Shown piece by piece: positions 10,820 through 18,173 of a stretch of 34,706 nucleotides of DNA. The stretch lies in contig NZ_BIMR01000028.1 in assembly GCF_004306155.1 (NCBI RefSeq), positions 1 to 34,706 of the forward strand, in the 5' to 3' direction. The notes under the pieces are model-generated. The model worked only from the letters and a program-made list of their open reading frames with translations. It searched no databases and was not told the origin of the DNA. Both the position numbers and the translations under genes were made by a program. The DNA is from Cellulomonas biazotea (GTDB taxonomy: Bacteria; Actinomycetota; Actinomycetes; Actinomycetales; Cellulomonadaceae). Numbering within the stretch: position 1 is the stretch's first letter; each line of letters opens with the position of its first letter.

Positions 10820-12151
10820 TCAGGCGGCGACGGCCTCGCTGCCGGCGCTCGTCCCGGCGAGCTCCTCCACGACCTCGACGACCCGCGCCACCGCGTCGTA
10901 CCCGGCGTACTCCTGGGCCACCTCGCGCGCGCGACGCGCGAACGACGGGTTGTCGAGCACCCGGCGCACGCCGTCGGCGACGGCCCGGCTCGTCGTCGCG
11001 TCGGTTGTCGGGTCGGTCTCCATCGCCACGCCGACGCCCGACCATGCGACGCGTGCCCCGACCTCCGCCTTGTCCTCCGTGCGCCCCGCGACGACGAGCG
11101 GCACGCCTGCCGCGAGGGCCTGCTGCACGCCGCCGAACCCGCCGTTCGTCACCATGACGTCGACCATCGGCAGCAGGTGCTCGAACGGCACGAACCGCGC
11201 CGCGCGCACGTGGTCCGCCGGGTGCGGCAGGACGTCCTGGGGCTCGGCCGTGCCCGTCGTGACGACGACGAGCGCCTCGCCGTCGGACAGCGCCTCGATC
11301 GCCGGGAACAGCAGCCGCTCGGGGTCCGTCGCGACCGTGCCCTGCGTGACGAGCACCACGGGGCGACCCGCCGCGCGGGCCGCGACCACGTCGCCCCACC
11401 ACGCCGGCGGCTCGAACAGGTCGACGCCGTGCGGCAGGACCGCCCCGACGATCTCGACGTTGCCCGGCAGGTCGCTGCGCGGGTACTCCATCGACGGCAC
11501 CGACAGGTGCAGCACGCGCGTCGCGAACGTCGGCATCCAGTCCATGAAGAAGCCGTCGGGCCGCGGCACGCCCACCTCGTCGACCAGCCGCAGCGCGGCG
11601 CGCTGCGCGTCCCGGAACACCACGCGCTTGATGACGGCGTCGAGGACCCGGTACCGCAGCGCCTGCAGCCCGGTGCGCGGCGGCTGCAGGCCCGTGCCGA
11701 ACGGCGCCGTGTCCCGGCTGGACACCGGCAGCGGCGTCACCGTGACCTGCACCGACGGCAGGTCGTGCCGGCGCGCCAGCAGGGCGCCCGCGACGGACGT
11801 CGTGTCCAGGACGACCACGTCGGGCCGCCCCTGCGCGACGACCGCCTCGAGGTCCTGCAGGTACCCCGGGACCGGCCCGAGGAAGTGCTGCGTCACGTCC
11901 CACTGCAGCCGCTTCACACCCGGCTCGGGGGCACCGTGCTCGCGTGCCCAGTCGTCGAGCGTCGCGTCGTCCAGGTCGCGGCCGTGGACCACCGGGGCGA
12001 CCGTCGCGCCCGCCGCGGCGACGGCCGGCGCGAACTTCGTCCCGGTGTAGACGACGACGTCGTGCCCGGCGTCGGCCAGCGCCCGCACGAGGGGCAGCGC
12101 GGGCCGCACGTGGCCGGTGATGGGGGTCAGGGCGAACAGGATCCTGCTCAT
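10820..12151 (-). CDS. MGT-family (UGT/GT1-like) glycosyltransferase
   Basis: 443-residue GT-B glycosyltransferase. The N-terminus RILFALTPITGHVRPALPLVRALADAGHDVVVYT is the acceptor-domain Rossmann fold with the GH(V/I)RP motif of the family. The C-terminal donor domain carries MVDVMVTNGGFGGVQQALAAGVPLVVAG, the equivalent of the HCGxNS-type nucleotide-sugar loop of macrolide/UGT enzymes, though the usual histidine is an asparagine here (TNGG), a known variant. The family moves a sugar from a nucleotide-sugar to small hydrophobic acceptors such as macrolides, carotenoids or lipids. The ATG at 12151 has GGAG 8 nt upstream. No polyketide or carotenoid genes are near, so the acceptor is unknown. 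Confidence 0.85.
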   Translation of the reverse strand: MSRILFALTPITGHVRPALPLVRALADAGHDVVVYTGTKFAPAVAAAGATVAPVVHGRDLDDATLDDWAREHGAPEPGVKRLQWDVTQHFLGPVPGYLQDLEAVVAQGRPDVVVLDTTSVAGALLARRHDLPSVQVTVTPLPVSSRDTAPFGTGLQPPRTGLQALRYRVLDAVIKRVVFRDAQRAALRLVDEVGVPRPDGFFMDWMPTFATRVLHLSVPSMEYPRSDLPGNVEIVGAVLPHGVDLFEPPAWWGDVVAARAAGRPVVLVTQGTVATDPERLLFPAIEALSDGEALVVVTTGTAEPQDVLPHPADHVRAARFVPFEHLLPMVDVMVTNGGFGGVQQALAAGVPLVVAGRTEDKAEVGARVAWSGVGVAMETDPTTDATTSRAVADGVRRVLDNPSFARRAREVAQEYAGYDAVARVVEVVEELAGTSAGSEAVAA

Positions 12152-12191
12152 GGTCGGTGCTCCGGGGTGCGTCAGGTGCCGGGAGGTCCGG

Positions 12192-12205
12192 CCTGAGAAC
12201 TCAGG
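12192..12205. promoter_or_regulatory. Palindrome in the leader of the glycosyltransferase gene
   Basis: CCTGAG-AA-CTCAGG, a perfect 6+6 bp dyad, lies 41 bp upstream of the glycosyltransferase start. A weak -10-like TATCTG (12228-12223, minus strand) is just upstream of it, which would put the dyad near +10 to +25. Candidate operator; no regulator can be named. Confidence 0.3.
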
Positions 12206-12310
12206 GGCACCCGGGCCGCGCCCAGATACCCACGAACCGGACACGTGACCGGATCGGGCGACGTGCGAGGCCGACAGCGGACCCGTGACGCAGGTCGGGC
12301 CCGGGGGGCG

Positions 12311-13066
12311 TCAGGCGCGACCGCGCACGCACCACGCCGTCGCGGCGACGTCGAACGGCGGCTCCCCGAGCGCGGCCGCGCACCGGGCCCGGAGCTCCTC
12401 CCGTCCGCCCGCGCCGAGCCCGGCGACGTGCTCCCCCGCCGGACCGACACCGAGCGTGAACGGCTCCCACCAGTCGTCGAACGACGCGAAGGCCAACGAG
12501 ACGGTCAGCTCACCGTCCTCGACGCACTCCACCCCCGCTGCCGCGAACAGCGCCGCGAGGTGCCCGCGGCGGACGCCCGCCAGTCGGTCCTCACCCGCGA
12601 GCCCCGGCGACAGCGCACGCGCCGCACGCCAGAACGTCGTCAGCGGGCCGCGGTCACGGTGGTCCCAGACGCAGGCGCCGACCGTCCCGCCCGGCCGCGT
12701 CACGCGTCGCATCTCCCGCACGCCCGCCACCGGGTCGGTCATGAAGTGGACGACGAGCTGCGCGGCGACGACGTCGAACCCGGCGTCGCCGAACGGGAGG
12801 TCCTCGGCGACCCCCCGGCGCACGTCCACGCCCGGGCAGCGGTCCGCCACCGCGGCGACGAAGGCCGGCGTCGGGTCCACGGCCGCGACCCGGTCCGCGC
12901 CGACGCGGCCGATGAGGCGGGCCGTCAGCGCGCCGGGACCGCTGCCGACGTCGAGGACCCGGTCCGTCGGCCGCACGCCGAGCGCGTCGACGAAGAGGTC
13001 CGCCAGCGGCCCGGAGAAGCGCCCCATGAACCGGTCGTAGGCGGCAGCACCGGCGTCGAAGCCCAT
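12311..13066 (-). CDS. Class I SAM-dependent methyltransferase (Methyltransf_11/25 type)
   Basis: 251 residues. Motif I VLDVGSGPGALTARL (about 37-51) binds S-adenosylmethionine, AAVDPTPAF is the acidic-end strand of motif II, and the DLPFGDAGFDVVAAQLVVHFMTD stretch with the following RRVTRPGGTVGACVWD are motifs IV-VI of the UbiE/Methyltransf_11 group. The substrate cannot be told. The ATG at 13066 is preceded by TAGCGT 6 nt upstream and no ribosome site, so it is probably translated from a leaderless message. It starts only about 35 bp downstream of tRNA-Pro on the same strand. Confidence 0.85.
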   Translation of the reverse strand: MGFDAGAAAYDRFMGRFSGPLADLFVDALGVRPTDRVLDVGSGPGALTARLIGRVGADRVAAVDPTPAFVAAVADRCPGVDVRRGVAEDLPFGDAGFDVVAAQLVVHFMTDPVAGVREMRRVTRPGGTVGACVWDHRDRGPLTTFWRAARALSPGLAGEDRLAGVRRGHLAALFAAAGVECVEDGELTVSLAFASFDDWWEPFTLGVGPAGEHVAGLGAGGREELRARCAAALGEPPFDVAATAWCVRGRA

Positions 13067-13072
13067 CCGTCG

Positions 13073-13078
13073 ACGCTA
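13073..13078 (-). promoter_or_regulatory. -10 box of a leaderless promoter for the methyltransferase gene
   Basis: TAGCGT on the minus strand with exactly 6 nt (CGACGG) before the ATG at 13066, so the transcript should begin at the start codon. Confidence 0.55.
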
Positions 13079-13100
13079 GCGCGGCCGGCCGGCCGGTCGG

Positions 13101-13174
13101 TCGGGATGGCGGGATTCGAACCCACGACCTTCCGCTCCCAAAGCGGACGCGCTACCAACCTGCGCCACATCCCG
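13101..13174 (-). tRNA. tRNA-Pro (anticodon TGG)
   Basis: A full cloverleaf can be folded: acceptor stem CGGGATG/CATCCCG with discriminator A, D-arm GCGC-AGGTTGGTA-GCGC, anticodon stem TCCGC/GCGGA with loop TTTGGGA (anticodon TGG, reading CCA), and T-arm with GTTCGAAT. CCA is not encoded. It is divergent from tRNA-Gly. Confidence 0.95.
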
Positions 13175-13207
13175 TGCGCACACCCGCGGCGGGCCCGGGG
13201 GCCGGAG

Positions 13208-13236
13208 CGGGTGCACGATCCGCTCCCGTGCACCCG
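13208..13236. promoter_or_regulatory. 10-bp inverted repeat between divergent tRNA genes
   Basis: CGGGTGCACG (13208-13217) / CGTGCACCCG (13227-13236), perfect arms with a 9-nt spacer, centred between the tRNA-Pro and tRNA-Gly genes. It covers the -35 region of the putative tRNA-Gly promoter (TACCCT at 13238-13243). It could be a protein-binding site or a transcribed hairpin on the tRNA-Pro side. Confidence 0.4.
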
Positions 13237-13237
13237 G

Positions 13238-13243
13238 TACCCT
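13238..13243 (+). promoter_or_regulatory. Putative -10 box of tRNA-Gly promoter
   Basis: TACCCT, 30 bp upstream of the mature 5' end of tRNA-Gly. Transcription from about 13250 would give a short leader that folds into the perfect hairpin GGTCCGG-CCTG-CCGGACC (13253-13270), ending 3 nt before the tRNA. Confidence 0.45.
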
Positions 13244-13273
13244 GGGTGCCGCGGTCCGGCCTGCCGGACCTGT

Positions 13274-13344
13274 GCGGACGTAGCTCAATGGTAGAGCCCC
13301 AGTCTTCCAAACTGGCTACGCGGGTTCGATTCCCGTCGTCCGCT
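13274..13344 (+). tRNA. tRNA-Gly (anticodon TCC)
   Basis: Cloverleaf with acceptor stem GCGGACG/CGTCCGC, D-arm GCTC-AATGGTA-GAGC, anticodon stem CCAGT/ACTGG with loop CTTCCAA (anticodon TCC, reading GGA), T-arm with GTTCGATT, and discriminator T. CCA is not encoded; 71 nt. Confidence 0.95.
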
Positions 13345-13417
13345 CTTCTTCTTCCTGTCCTGCGGGTTCGGTCCGGCTCGGCTCCGGTGCGCGATGGCGT
13401 CGGCGGCACGTGGCTCC

Positions 13418-13423
13418 TACGCT
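13418..13423 (+). promoter_or_regulatory. -10 box of a leaderless promoter for the TPR gene
   Basis: TACGCT with 6 nt (CCGACC) before the GTG at 13430. No Shine-Dalgarno sequence precedes that GTG. Confidence 0.5.
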
Positions 13424-13429
13424 CCGACC

Positions 13430-14449
13430 GTGGACGCCGTGGACGCCGTGGACGCCGTCGCCCTGCTCGAGGTCGCCGAGGACGCGGGAGCGCGCGCGCG
13501 ACGGCAGGAGGCCGCCGCGTTCCGCGAGGTCGAGGCGCGCTACCCGCAGGTGCGGGAGGCGCTCGACCGGCAGCTCGAGGCGGGGCAGCCGGCGGCGGGC
13601 TTCCGCCTGGCGTCGGCGCTGGTGCCGTTCTGGATCTCGACCGCGCGGATCGACGACGGCGACGCGTGGTTCGACCGTGCGCTCGGGACGACCTCCGGCG
13701 TCGACGCGGGGCGCGCCCGGGCGCTCTACGACCACGGCTACCTCGTCTTCTGGGCGGGTCGGTACGACGTGTCGCAGGCCCGGTTCACCGAGGCCATGGC
13801 CGCCGCGGAGGCGCTCGGCGACGGCTCGCTCCAGGGTCTCGTCCTCGCCGGCTCGGCCCGGGTGGCGCTGAGCACGGACGTCGCGGAGGCCGTGCGGCTG
13901 CTGCGGCAGGCCCTGGTCGTGACCGAGGACCTCGACGACGGCGACCCGGGGCGGTCCAGCAGCCTGCACGTGCTCGGCGTGGCGCTGCAGATGTCCGGCG
14001 ACCTCGAGGGCGCGCGCGAGGTGATGTCGGCACGGCTGGCGACGGGTCGCGCGTCGGGCGACCCGTCGATCGTGTGGGTGGAGTCGGCGAACCTCAGCAT
14101 GGTCGAGCGCCGCCTGGGCCACCTCGAACGGGCCGAGGAGCTCAGCCGGCTGGCGCTGCAGGTCGTCGCCGTGCGGGGGGACGAGATGCCGGTCGCCTGG
14201 GTCGTCAACGGCCTTGCCGCAGCCACGGCTGCGTCGGGCCGCACCGAGCGGGCGGCGACCCTGCTGGGGTTCGCGGCCGCGATGCTCGAGCGCGCGGGCG
14301 GCGCGTGGCCCCCCGACGAGCGCGAGCAGCACGAGGAGACGCTGGCGGGGGTGCGGGCCGTGCTGCATCCCGACGTGCTCGACGCGGCGCTCGCCCGCGG
14401 CGCCGGGCTCTCGGCCGAGGACGGCGTGGCGTACGCCCTGCACGGCTGA
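13430..14449 (+). CDS. TPR-repeat protein resembling the C-terminal domain of LuxR/AfsR-type ATPase regulators
   Basis: 339 residues with no enzymatic motif. The segment FREVEARYPQVREALDRQLEAGQPAAGFRLASALVPFWISTARIDDGDAWFDRAL, followed by ARALYDHGYLVFWAGRYDVSQARFTEAMAAAEALGD, is the tetratricopeptide solenoid that normally follows the NB-ARC domain of large LuxR/AfsR regulators. Here it stands alone: no ATPase and no DNA-binding domain are present. GTG 13430 is preferred to ATG 13394 because a TACGCT box lies 6 nt before it and the first 12 codons after 13394 look non-homologous. The start region consists of three tandem GTGGACGCC copies, giving V-D-A repeats and two further in-frame GTG codons. 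It lies just after tRNA-Gly. Function unknown; a protein-protein interaction role is inferred. Confidence 0.7.
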   Translation: MDAVDAVDAVALLEVAEDAGARARRQEAAAFREVEARYPQVREALDRQLEAGQPAAGFRLASALVPFWISTARIDDGDAWFDRALGTTSGVDAGRARALYDHGYLVFWAGRYDVSQARFTEAMAAAEALGDGSLQGLVLAGSARVALSTDVAEAVRLLRQALVVTEDLDDGDPGRSSSLHVLGVALQMSGDLEGAREVMSARLATGRASGDPSIVWVESANLSMVERRLGHLERAEELSRLALQVVAVRGDEMPVAWVVNGLAAATAASGRTERAATLLGFAAAMLERAGGAWPPDEREQHEETLAGVRAVLHPDVLDAALARGAGLSAEDGVAYALHG

Positions 14450-14512
14450 CCGGGCCCCAGGCCTGCGCGGACCGGGCGCACCACGGGACGTCGTCGCGCG
14501 TGACGGCGCGTC

Positions 14513-15211
14513 CTACCCGGTGGCGTCCTGTGCTGCGGCGACCTCCCGCCGCGCGACGAGCAGGTGGTGCGGGTGCACGCGGCCGGCGTCGAGCCGGCGC
14601 AGCTCGACCGTCAGGCCCAGGTCGCGGAGCCAGGCCGCCATGGTCTGCGGGTCGACGAAGTCGAACTCCGACCCCTCGGTGATCCGCAGGACCTTGACGG
14701 ACAGGGTCTCCTGGATGGTGTTCCAGCGGACCTTCCAGCGCGGCTGCGTGCCCATCTCCTTGACGACCACGCTGCCGCCGGGCGCGAGGGACCGGACGGC
14801 CTCGGCGAGCAGGCGGCGCTGGTCGTCGGCGCCGAGCAGGTAGAGCACGTCGACGAAGACGACGGCGTCCCACGGCCCGGCGGGCACGGCGCCGTCGGGT
14901 GCGACGCGGAGCTCGAGGCGTCCGACGCCCTGCACGGCGTCGTGGACGGCGGCGATCTTGTCGCCGTCGATGTCGACCCCGAGGACGTCGCGGCCGGGCT
15001 CGGCGAGGGCGGCGTAGGCGCTGAACAGGCCGTGGCCGCAGCCGATCTCCAGCACCCGGCCCGCGCGGGGCAGTGCGGCGGCGATCGGCGGGAACGGGGC
15101 GCTGAACCAGCGGATCGCCACGTGCGCGCGGACCGCGAGCGGCGTAGGACGGTAGAGCCGCAGCGCGCGCCTGCCGGCGGCGTCGGGGCGGCGGCGTGCT
15201 CGGGCGGTCAT
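14513..15211 (-). CDS. Class I SAM-dependent methyltransferase, last gene of glycan operon
   Basis: 232 residues. The SAM-binding motif I VLEIGCGHGLFSAY is near residue 53, motif II is DVLGVDIDGDKI, and WDAVVFVDVLYLL and LAPGGSVVVKEMG are motifs IV and VI. A basic N-terminus (TARARRRPDAAGRRALRLYRP) precedes the fold. The ATG at 15211 overlaps the stop of the deacetylase gene by 4 bp (ATGA), so it is translationally coupled. In company with a GT2, a deacetylase and a PIG-V-like enzyme it probably methylates a sugar or lipid of the same glycoconjugate (inference from context). The stop is TAG. Confidence 0.82.
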   Translation of the reverse strand: MTARARRRPDAAGRRALRLYRPTPLAVRAHVAIRWFSAPFPPIAAALPRAGRVLEIGCGHGLFSAYAALAEPGRDVLGVDIDGDKIAAVHDAVQGVGRLELRVAPDGAVPAGPWDAVVFVDVLYLLGADDQRRLLAEAVRSLAPGGSVVVKEMGTQPRWKVRWNTIQETLSVKVLRITEGSEFDFVDPQTMAAWLRDLGLTVELRRLDAGRVHPHHLLVARREVAAAQDATG

Positions 15212-16065
15212 GCGGCACTCCCGGAGGCGGGGTGCGCGCCCAGCGCGGTGAAGCCGCCGAGGGTGTAGCCGGCGGCGTCGACCGCGGCGCGCACCGACGG
15301 GTCGACGAGCATCGCGAGCTCGTCCGCCCACCGGTAGTCCCAGGTGAAGCGGTGCAGGTCCGGGTCGGGCTCCACGGCGGGGTGGCAGTTGATCTCGAGC
15401 GACGCGGCACCTCGTCGCGCGGCGTCCGCGAGGGCGCGCCCGAACCTGGCGGCGTCCAGGCGACCGGCCTCGTCGAGTCCCGCGTAGTCCTGCGGCGACC
15501 GCAGGCCGGCGCGGCGGACGGTGCCGTCGAGCCGGCGCCCCAGGAGCCGCACGCCGACACCGACCGGGCCGCGGGACGCGCTGCGGGGCACGCGCACCGC
15601 CGGGACGCCCGCCGCGACGGCGAGCTCCGCGACGACGGTGCCGACCGTCGGCCACAGGTGGGTGTGCTGGTGGGTGTCGACGTGCGTGACCGGCACCCCG
15701 ACGCCCCGCACCCGCTCGAGCTGCGCGCGCAGCTCGCGGCGCACGTCGTCGGGGTCGATCCGGCCGGCCAGACCGCGCCGCACGACCGTGCGGTAGCTCA
15801 GCGGGAAGGCACCTCGCGCGTCGACGAGCGTCGGGATCTCCCGCGGGGACAGCAGCGGCGGGTCCTCCCCGACGAGCGCGAGGTGCGCGCCGAGCTCGAG
15901 GCCCGGCAGGTCGCGGAGCATCGCGGCGGCGTCGTCGAACGCACGGCCCACGGCGAGCAGCGACGTCGCGGTGACGACGCCCTGCTCGTAGCCGCGCCGG
16001 ACCGCGGCGTTCACGCCGACGGTGAGCCCGAGGTCGTCGGCGGTGACGACCAGCAGCCGGCTCAC
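15208..16065 (-). CDS. ChbG/HpnK (YdjC)-family carbohydrate deacetylase
   Basis: 285 residues of the YdjC/polysaccharide-deacetylase-like fold. The metal and catalytic motifs are visible: TADD with Asp10/Asp11, His61 in ELGAHLAL, and HVDTHQHTH (128-136) that supplies the second metal histidine. The segment RGAASLEINCHPAVEPDPD near the end is the third family motif. Family members remove the N-acetyl group from sugars such as N-acetylglucosamine units of chitooligosaccharides or lipid-linked GlcNAc. The GTG start at 16065 overlaps the stop of the GT2 gene by 4 bp (GTGA). Cytoplasmic (no signal peptide), so it likely acts on a lipid-linked or nucleotide-linked sugar on the inner face of the membrane (inference). 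Confidence 0.85.
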   Translation of the reverse strand: MSRLLVVTADDLGLTVGVNAAVRRGYEQGVVTATSLLAVGRAFDDAAAMLRDLPGLELGAHLALVGEDPPLLSPREIPTLVDARGAFPLSYRTVVRRGLAGRIDPDDVRRELRAQLERVRGVGVPVTHVDTHQHTHLWPTVGTVVAELAVAAGVPAVRVPRSASRGPVGVGVRLLGRRLDGTVRRAGLRSPQDYAGLDEAGRLDAARFGRALADAARRGAASLEINCHPAVEPDPDLHRFTWDYRWADELAMLVDPSVRAAVDAAGYTLGGFTALGAHPASGSAA

Positions 16066-16832
16066 GGACGGTGCCCGGCGCCGACCACGGGCGCGACCCG
16101 CTTGAGCTCGCCGCGCAGCCGCACCATCTCGCCGAGCATCGCCCGGATGACACCGAACGACGACAGCGTCGAGACGCCGCGGCTGCGGGGGAAGTAGTCG
16201 ACGCCGATCTGCAGGATCTGGAAGCCCGACCGCTGCGCGCGGATCACGAGCTCGGCGTCGACGAACGAGCCCTCGCTCTTGAGCTCCACGTGGTCGAGCA
16301 CGCGGCGCCGGCACACCTTGAACGCGAAGTTGATGTCACGCAGCCGGGTCCCGAACATGAGCTGCACGAGCCAGTTGTAGAGGAACGAGTAGACGGCCCG
16401 CCGCGGCCCCTCGCCCGTGCGGTCGAGGCGGTACGCGCTGATGACGTCGGCCTCGTAGGTGTCGAGCACGCGCAGCGCCCGGACCAGCTCGGCCATCTCG
16501 AACGGCAGGTCGGCGTCGGTGTAGAGGACGACGTCGCCGGTGGCGGCCGCGAACCCGCTCTTCATCGAGCCGCCGAGCTTGCGGTTGTGCGGGTGGTGCA
16601 CGACGCGCACGTGCGGGTCCTCGGCGGCGAGCGCGTCGGCGAGCTGCGGGGTCGCGTCGGTCGACGCGTCGTCGACGACGATGATCTCGTAGTCGAGGAC
16701 CTGGCCGATCCGCACGAGGTCGAGGCACACGGTGCGCGCGGCGCCGACGGCGCGCTCGATGTACTCCTCCTCGTTCCACATCGGGAAGAAGATCGAGAGC
16801 TTCTCGAACACCTCGGGGACGTGCGACGTCAT
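16062..16832 (-). CDS. Family 2 glycosyltransferase (polyprenyl-phosphate glycosyltransferase-like)
   Basis: 256 residues, GT-A fold. N-terminus SIFFPMWNEEEYIERAV is the nucleotide-binding strand typical of dolichol/undecaprenyl-phosphate mannosyl- or glucosyltransferases; IIVVDDASTDAT has Asp54/Asp55, and LYTDADLPF carries the metal-binding DAD at 106-108. The later FKVCRRRVL and GSFVDAELVIRAQRSGF segments match the family's acceptor half. It lacks C-terminal membrane helices, so it is the soluble, membrane-associated kind. The ATG at 16832 overlaps the stop of the PIG-V-like gene by 4 bp (ATGA). It may make the polyprenyl-phosphate sugar used by the preceding membrane transferase (inference). 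Confidence 0.88.
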   Translation of the reverse strand: MTSHVPEVFEKLSIFFPMWNEEEYIERAVGAARTVCLDLVRIGQVLDYEIIVVDDASTDATPQLADALAAEDPHVRVVHHPHNRKLGGSMKSGFAAATGDVVLYTDADLPFEMAELVRALRVLDTYEADVISAYRLDRTGEGPRRAVYSFLYNWLVQLMFGTRLRDINFAFKVCRRRVLDHVELKSEGSFVDAELVIRAQRSGFQILQIGVDYFPRSRGVSTLSSFGVIRAMLGEMVRLRGELKRVAPVVGAGHRP

Positions 16833-18067
16833 GAGACTGGAACCGTTCGGCCGAAGAGACAGGTCAGGACCAGGAGCAGCGCGGCGCACACGACGAGCAC
16901 CGCGACCCTGATCCACCGGTGCCGCACACCCGCGAGGAAGTCCCCCGCCGCCGCCATCACCGGGAAGGCCACCAGGACGTAGCGTCCCGTGCCCATGAAG
17001 TCCTTGGTACCCACCAGCGGGATGAGCAGCACGACCGCGGCGAACGCGGCGTAGCCCCACCCGAAGCGGCGCCACACGCGGCGCAGGAGGAGGACCGCGC
17101 ACAGGCACGCGAGCGCCTGCAGGGTCAGCAGGGCCGCGACACCGCGGTCCCCGGTCAGCAGCGTCCCCAGGTAGACGATCTTGAACCACGTCCGGGGGCC
17201 GACGCCCTGGTCCCACCCCGGTGCGGACTCGACCTCGATCCACGCCAGCGGGTTCCCGAACGCCACGCCGAGGTACACGCACCACGCGACGAGGCCGAGC
17301 ACGGAGGCGAGGACGCCGACGTGCCGGACCCGGACGTCACGGACGGCGGCGACGACGTCGCGCCACCCGGTCGGCGACGCGGGGGCGTCCGGGTCGACGC
17401 GCGCGCGCCGGTCCTGCGCGAGCAGCTCGAGCGTGCGCACCACCAGGCCGACGACGACGGCCGTCCCGACGGGGCGCCCCGCGGTCGCGAGCGCCCCGAC
17501 CAGGCCGGCGGCGAGGTACCACCGCCGCTCGAGCAGCAGGAACGCGCCGATCGCGCACAGCAGGAACAGGGAGTCGGCGTACATCGCGCCGTAGAGGAAG
17601 AACGAGTACGGGTAGAGCAGCACGACGGCGATCGCGAGGAGGGCGCTCGTGCGCGGGAGACGGGACCACACCCACCGGGCGAACAGCAGGACGGACGCGA
17701 GGCCCGCGAGCACGCCGAGCAGCGACCCGGCGACCTGGAAGTCGCCCAGGACGCCCCCGAGGGCCCGCACCCCGAGCGGGTACACCGGGAAGAACGCGAT
17801 GGACGACTGGGCGCCCGGCTCGTAGGAGTACCCGTCGGTCGCGATCTGGTGGTACCAGCCGGCGTCGCCCTGGAACCAGCCGTCGAGCCACGTCGGGCCT
17901 TGGAGGAACCACACCGGCAGCCGCCGGGAGGTCCGCGCCAGCAGGAACGACAGGAGCACCGCGACGGCCACGAAGGCGCCGGCGACCGCGAGCCACGGCA
18001 GGCGGCCGGTGTCACGGGCGACCCGCGGTCCCGTGCCTGCCCCGACCTGGGTGTCGACCCCGCGCAC
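16829..18067 (-). CDS. PIG-V-like integral membrane mannosyltransferase (GT-C fold)
   Basis: 412 residues with about ten hydrophobic helices. After an N-terminal helix (LPWLAVAGAFVAVAVLLSFLL) the first extracytoplasmic loop has WLDGWFQGDAGWYHQIATDGY, with the acidic GDAGWY motif found in PIG-V-type GT-C enzymes, which take a sugar from a polyprenyl-phosphate donor. Further helices include LLAIAVVLLYPYSFFLYGAMYADSLFLL, another family signature. GTG 18067 is chosen because AGGGGG lies 5 nt before it and homology begins with the first helix; an in-frame ATG at 18226 would overlap the divergent gene. A TATGCT box (18118-18113, minus strand) gives a leader of about 40 nt. First gene of the four-gene operon. 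Confidence 0.85.
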   Translation of the reverse strand: MRGVDTQVGAGTGPRVARDTGRLPWLAVAGAFVAVAVLLSFLLARTSRRLPVWFLQGPTWLDGWFQGDAGWYHQIATDGYSYEPGAQSSIAFFPVYPLGVRALGGVLGDFQVAGSLLGVLAGLASVLLFARWVWSRLPRTSALLAIAVVLLYPYSFFLYGAMYADSLFLLCAIGAFLLLERRWYLAAGLVGALATAGRPVGTAVVVGLVVRTLELLAQDRRARVDPDAPASPTGWRDVVAAVRDVRVRHVGVLASVLGLVAWCVYLGVAFGNPLAWIEVESAPGWDQGVGPRTWFKIVYLGTLLTGDRGVAALLTLQALACLCAVLLLRRVWRRFGWGYAAFAAVVLLIPLVGTKDFMGTGRYVLVAFPVMAAAGDFLAGVRHRWIRVAVLVVCAALLLVLTCLFGRTVPVS

Positions 18068-18112
18068 CCGTTCCCCCTGAGCTCGTCCCGCACGTCCTGC
18101 ACGTCCGCGAGG

Positions 18113-18118
18113 AGCATA
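18113..18118 (-). promoter_or_regulatory. Putative -10 box of the glycan operon
   Basis: TATGCT on the minus strand, 46 bp upstream of the GTG at 18067, within the 106-bp gap shared with the divergent DMT-like gene. No clear -35 is seen. Confidence 0.4.
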
Positions 18119-18173
18119 GGGTTTCCCCGGTGCACCGACGCCGCGAACCCGCAGGTCGGCACGAGGAGGTTTC

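Noticed and set aside
13101-13344. tRNA attachment site for an integrated element
   Set aside because: Both tRNA genes are whole, no integrase or duplicated tRNA 3' end was seen, and the neighbours look like core chromosome.
14450-14512. Terminator between the TPR gene and the convergent methyltransferase
   Set aside because: Only weak, interrupted pairings could be found by eye; not enough to call.
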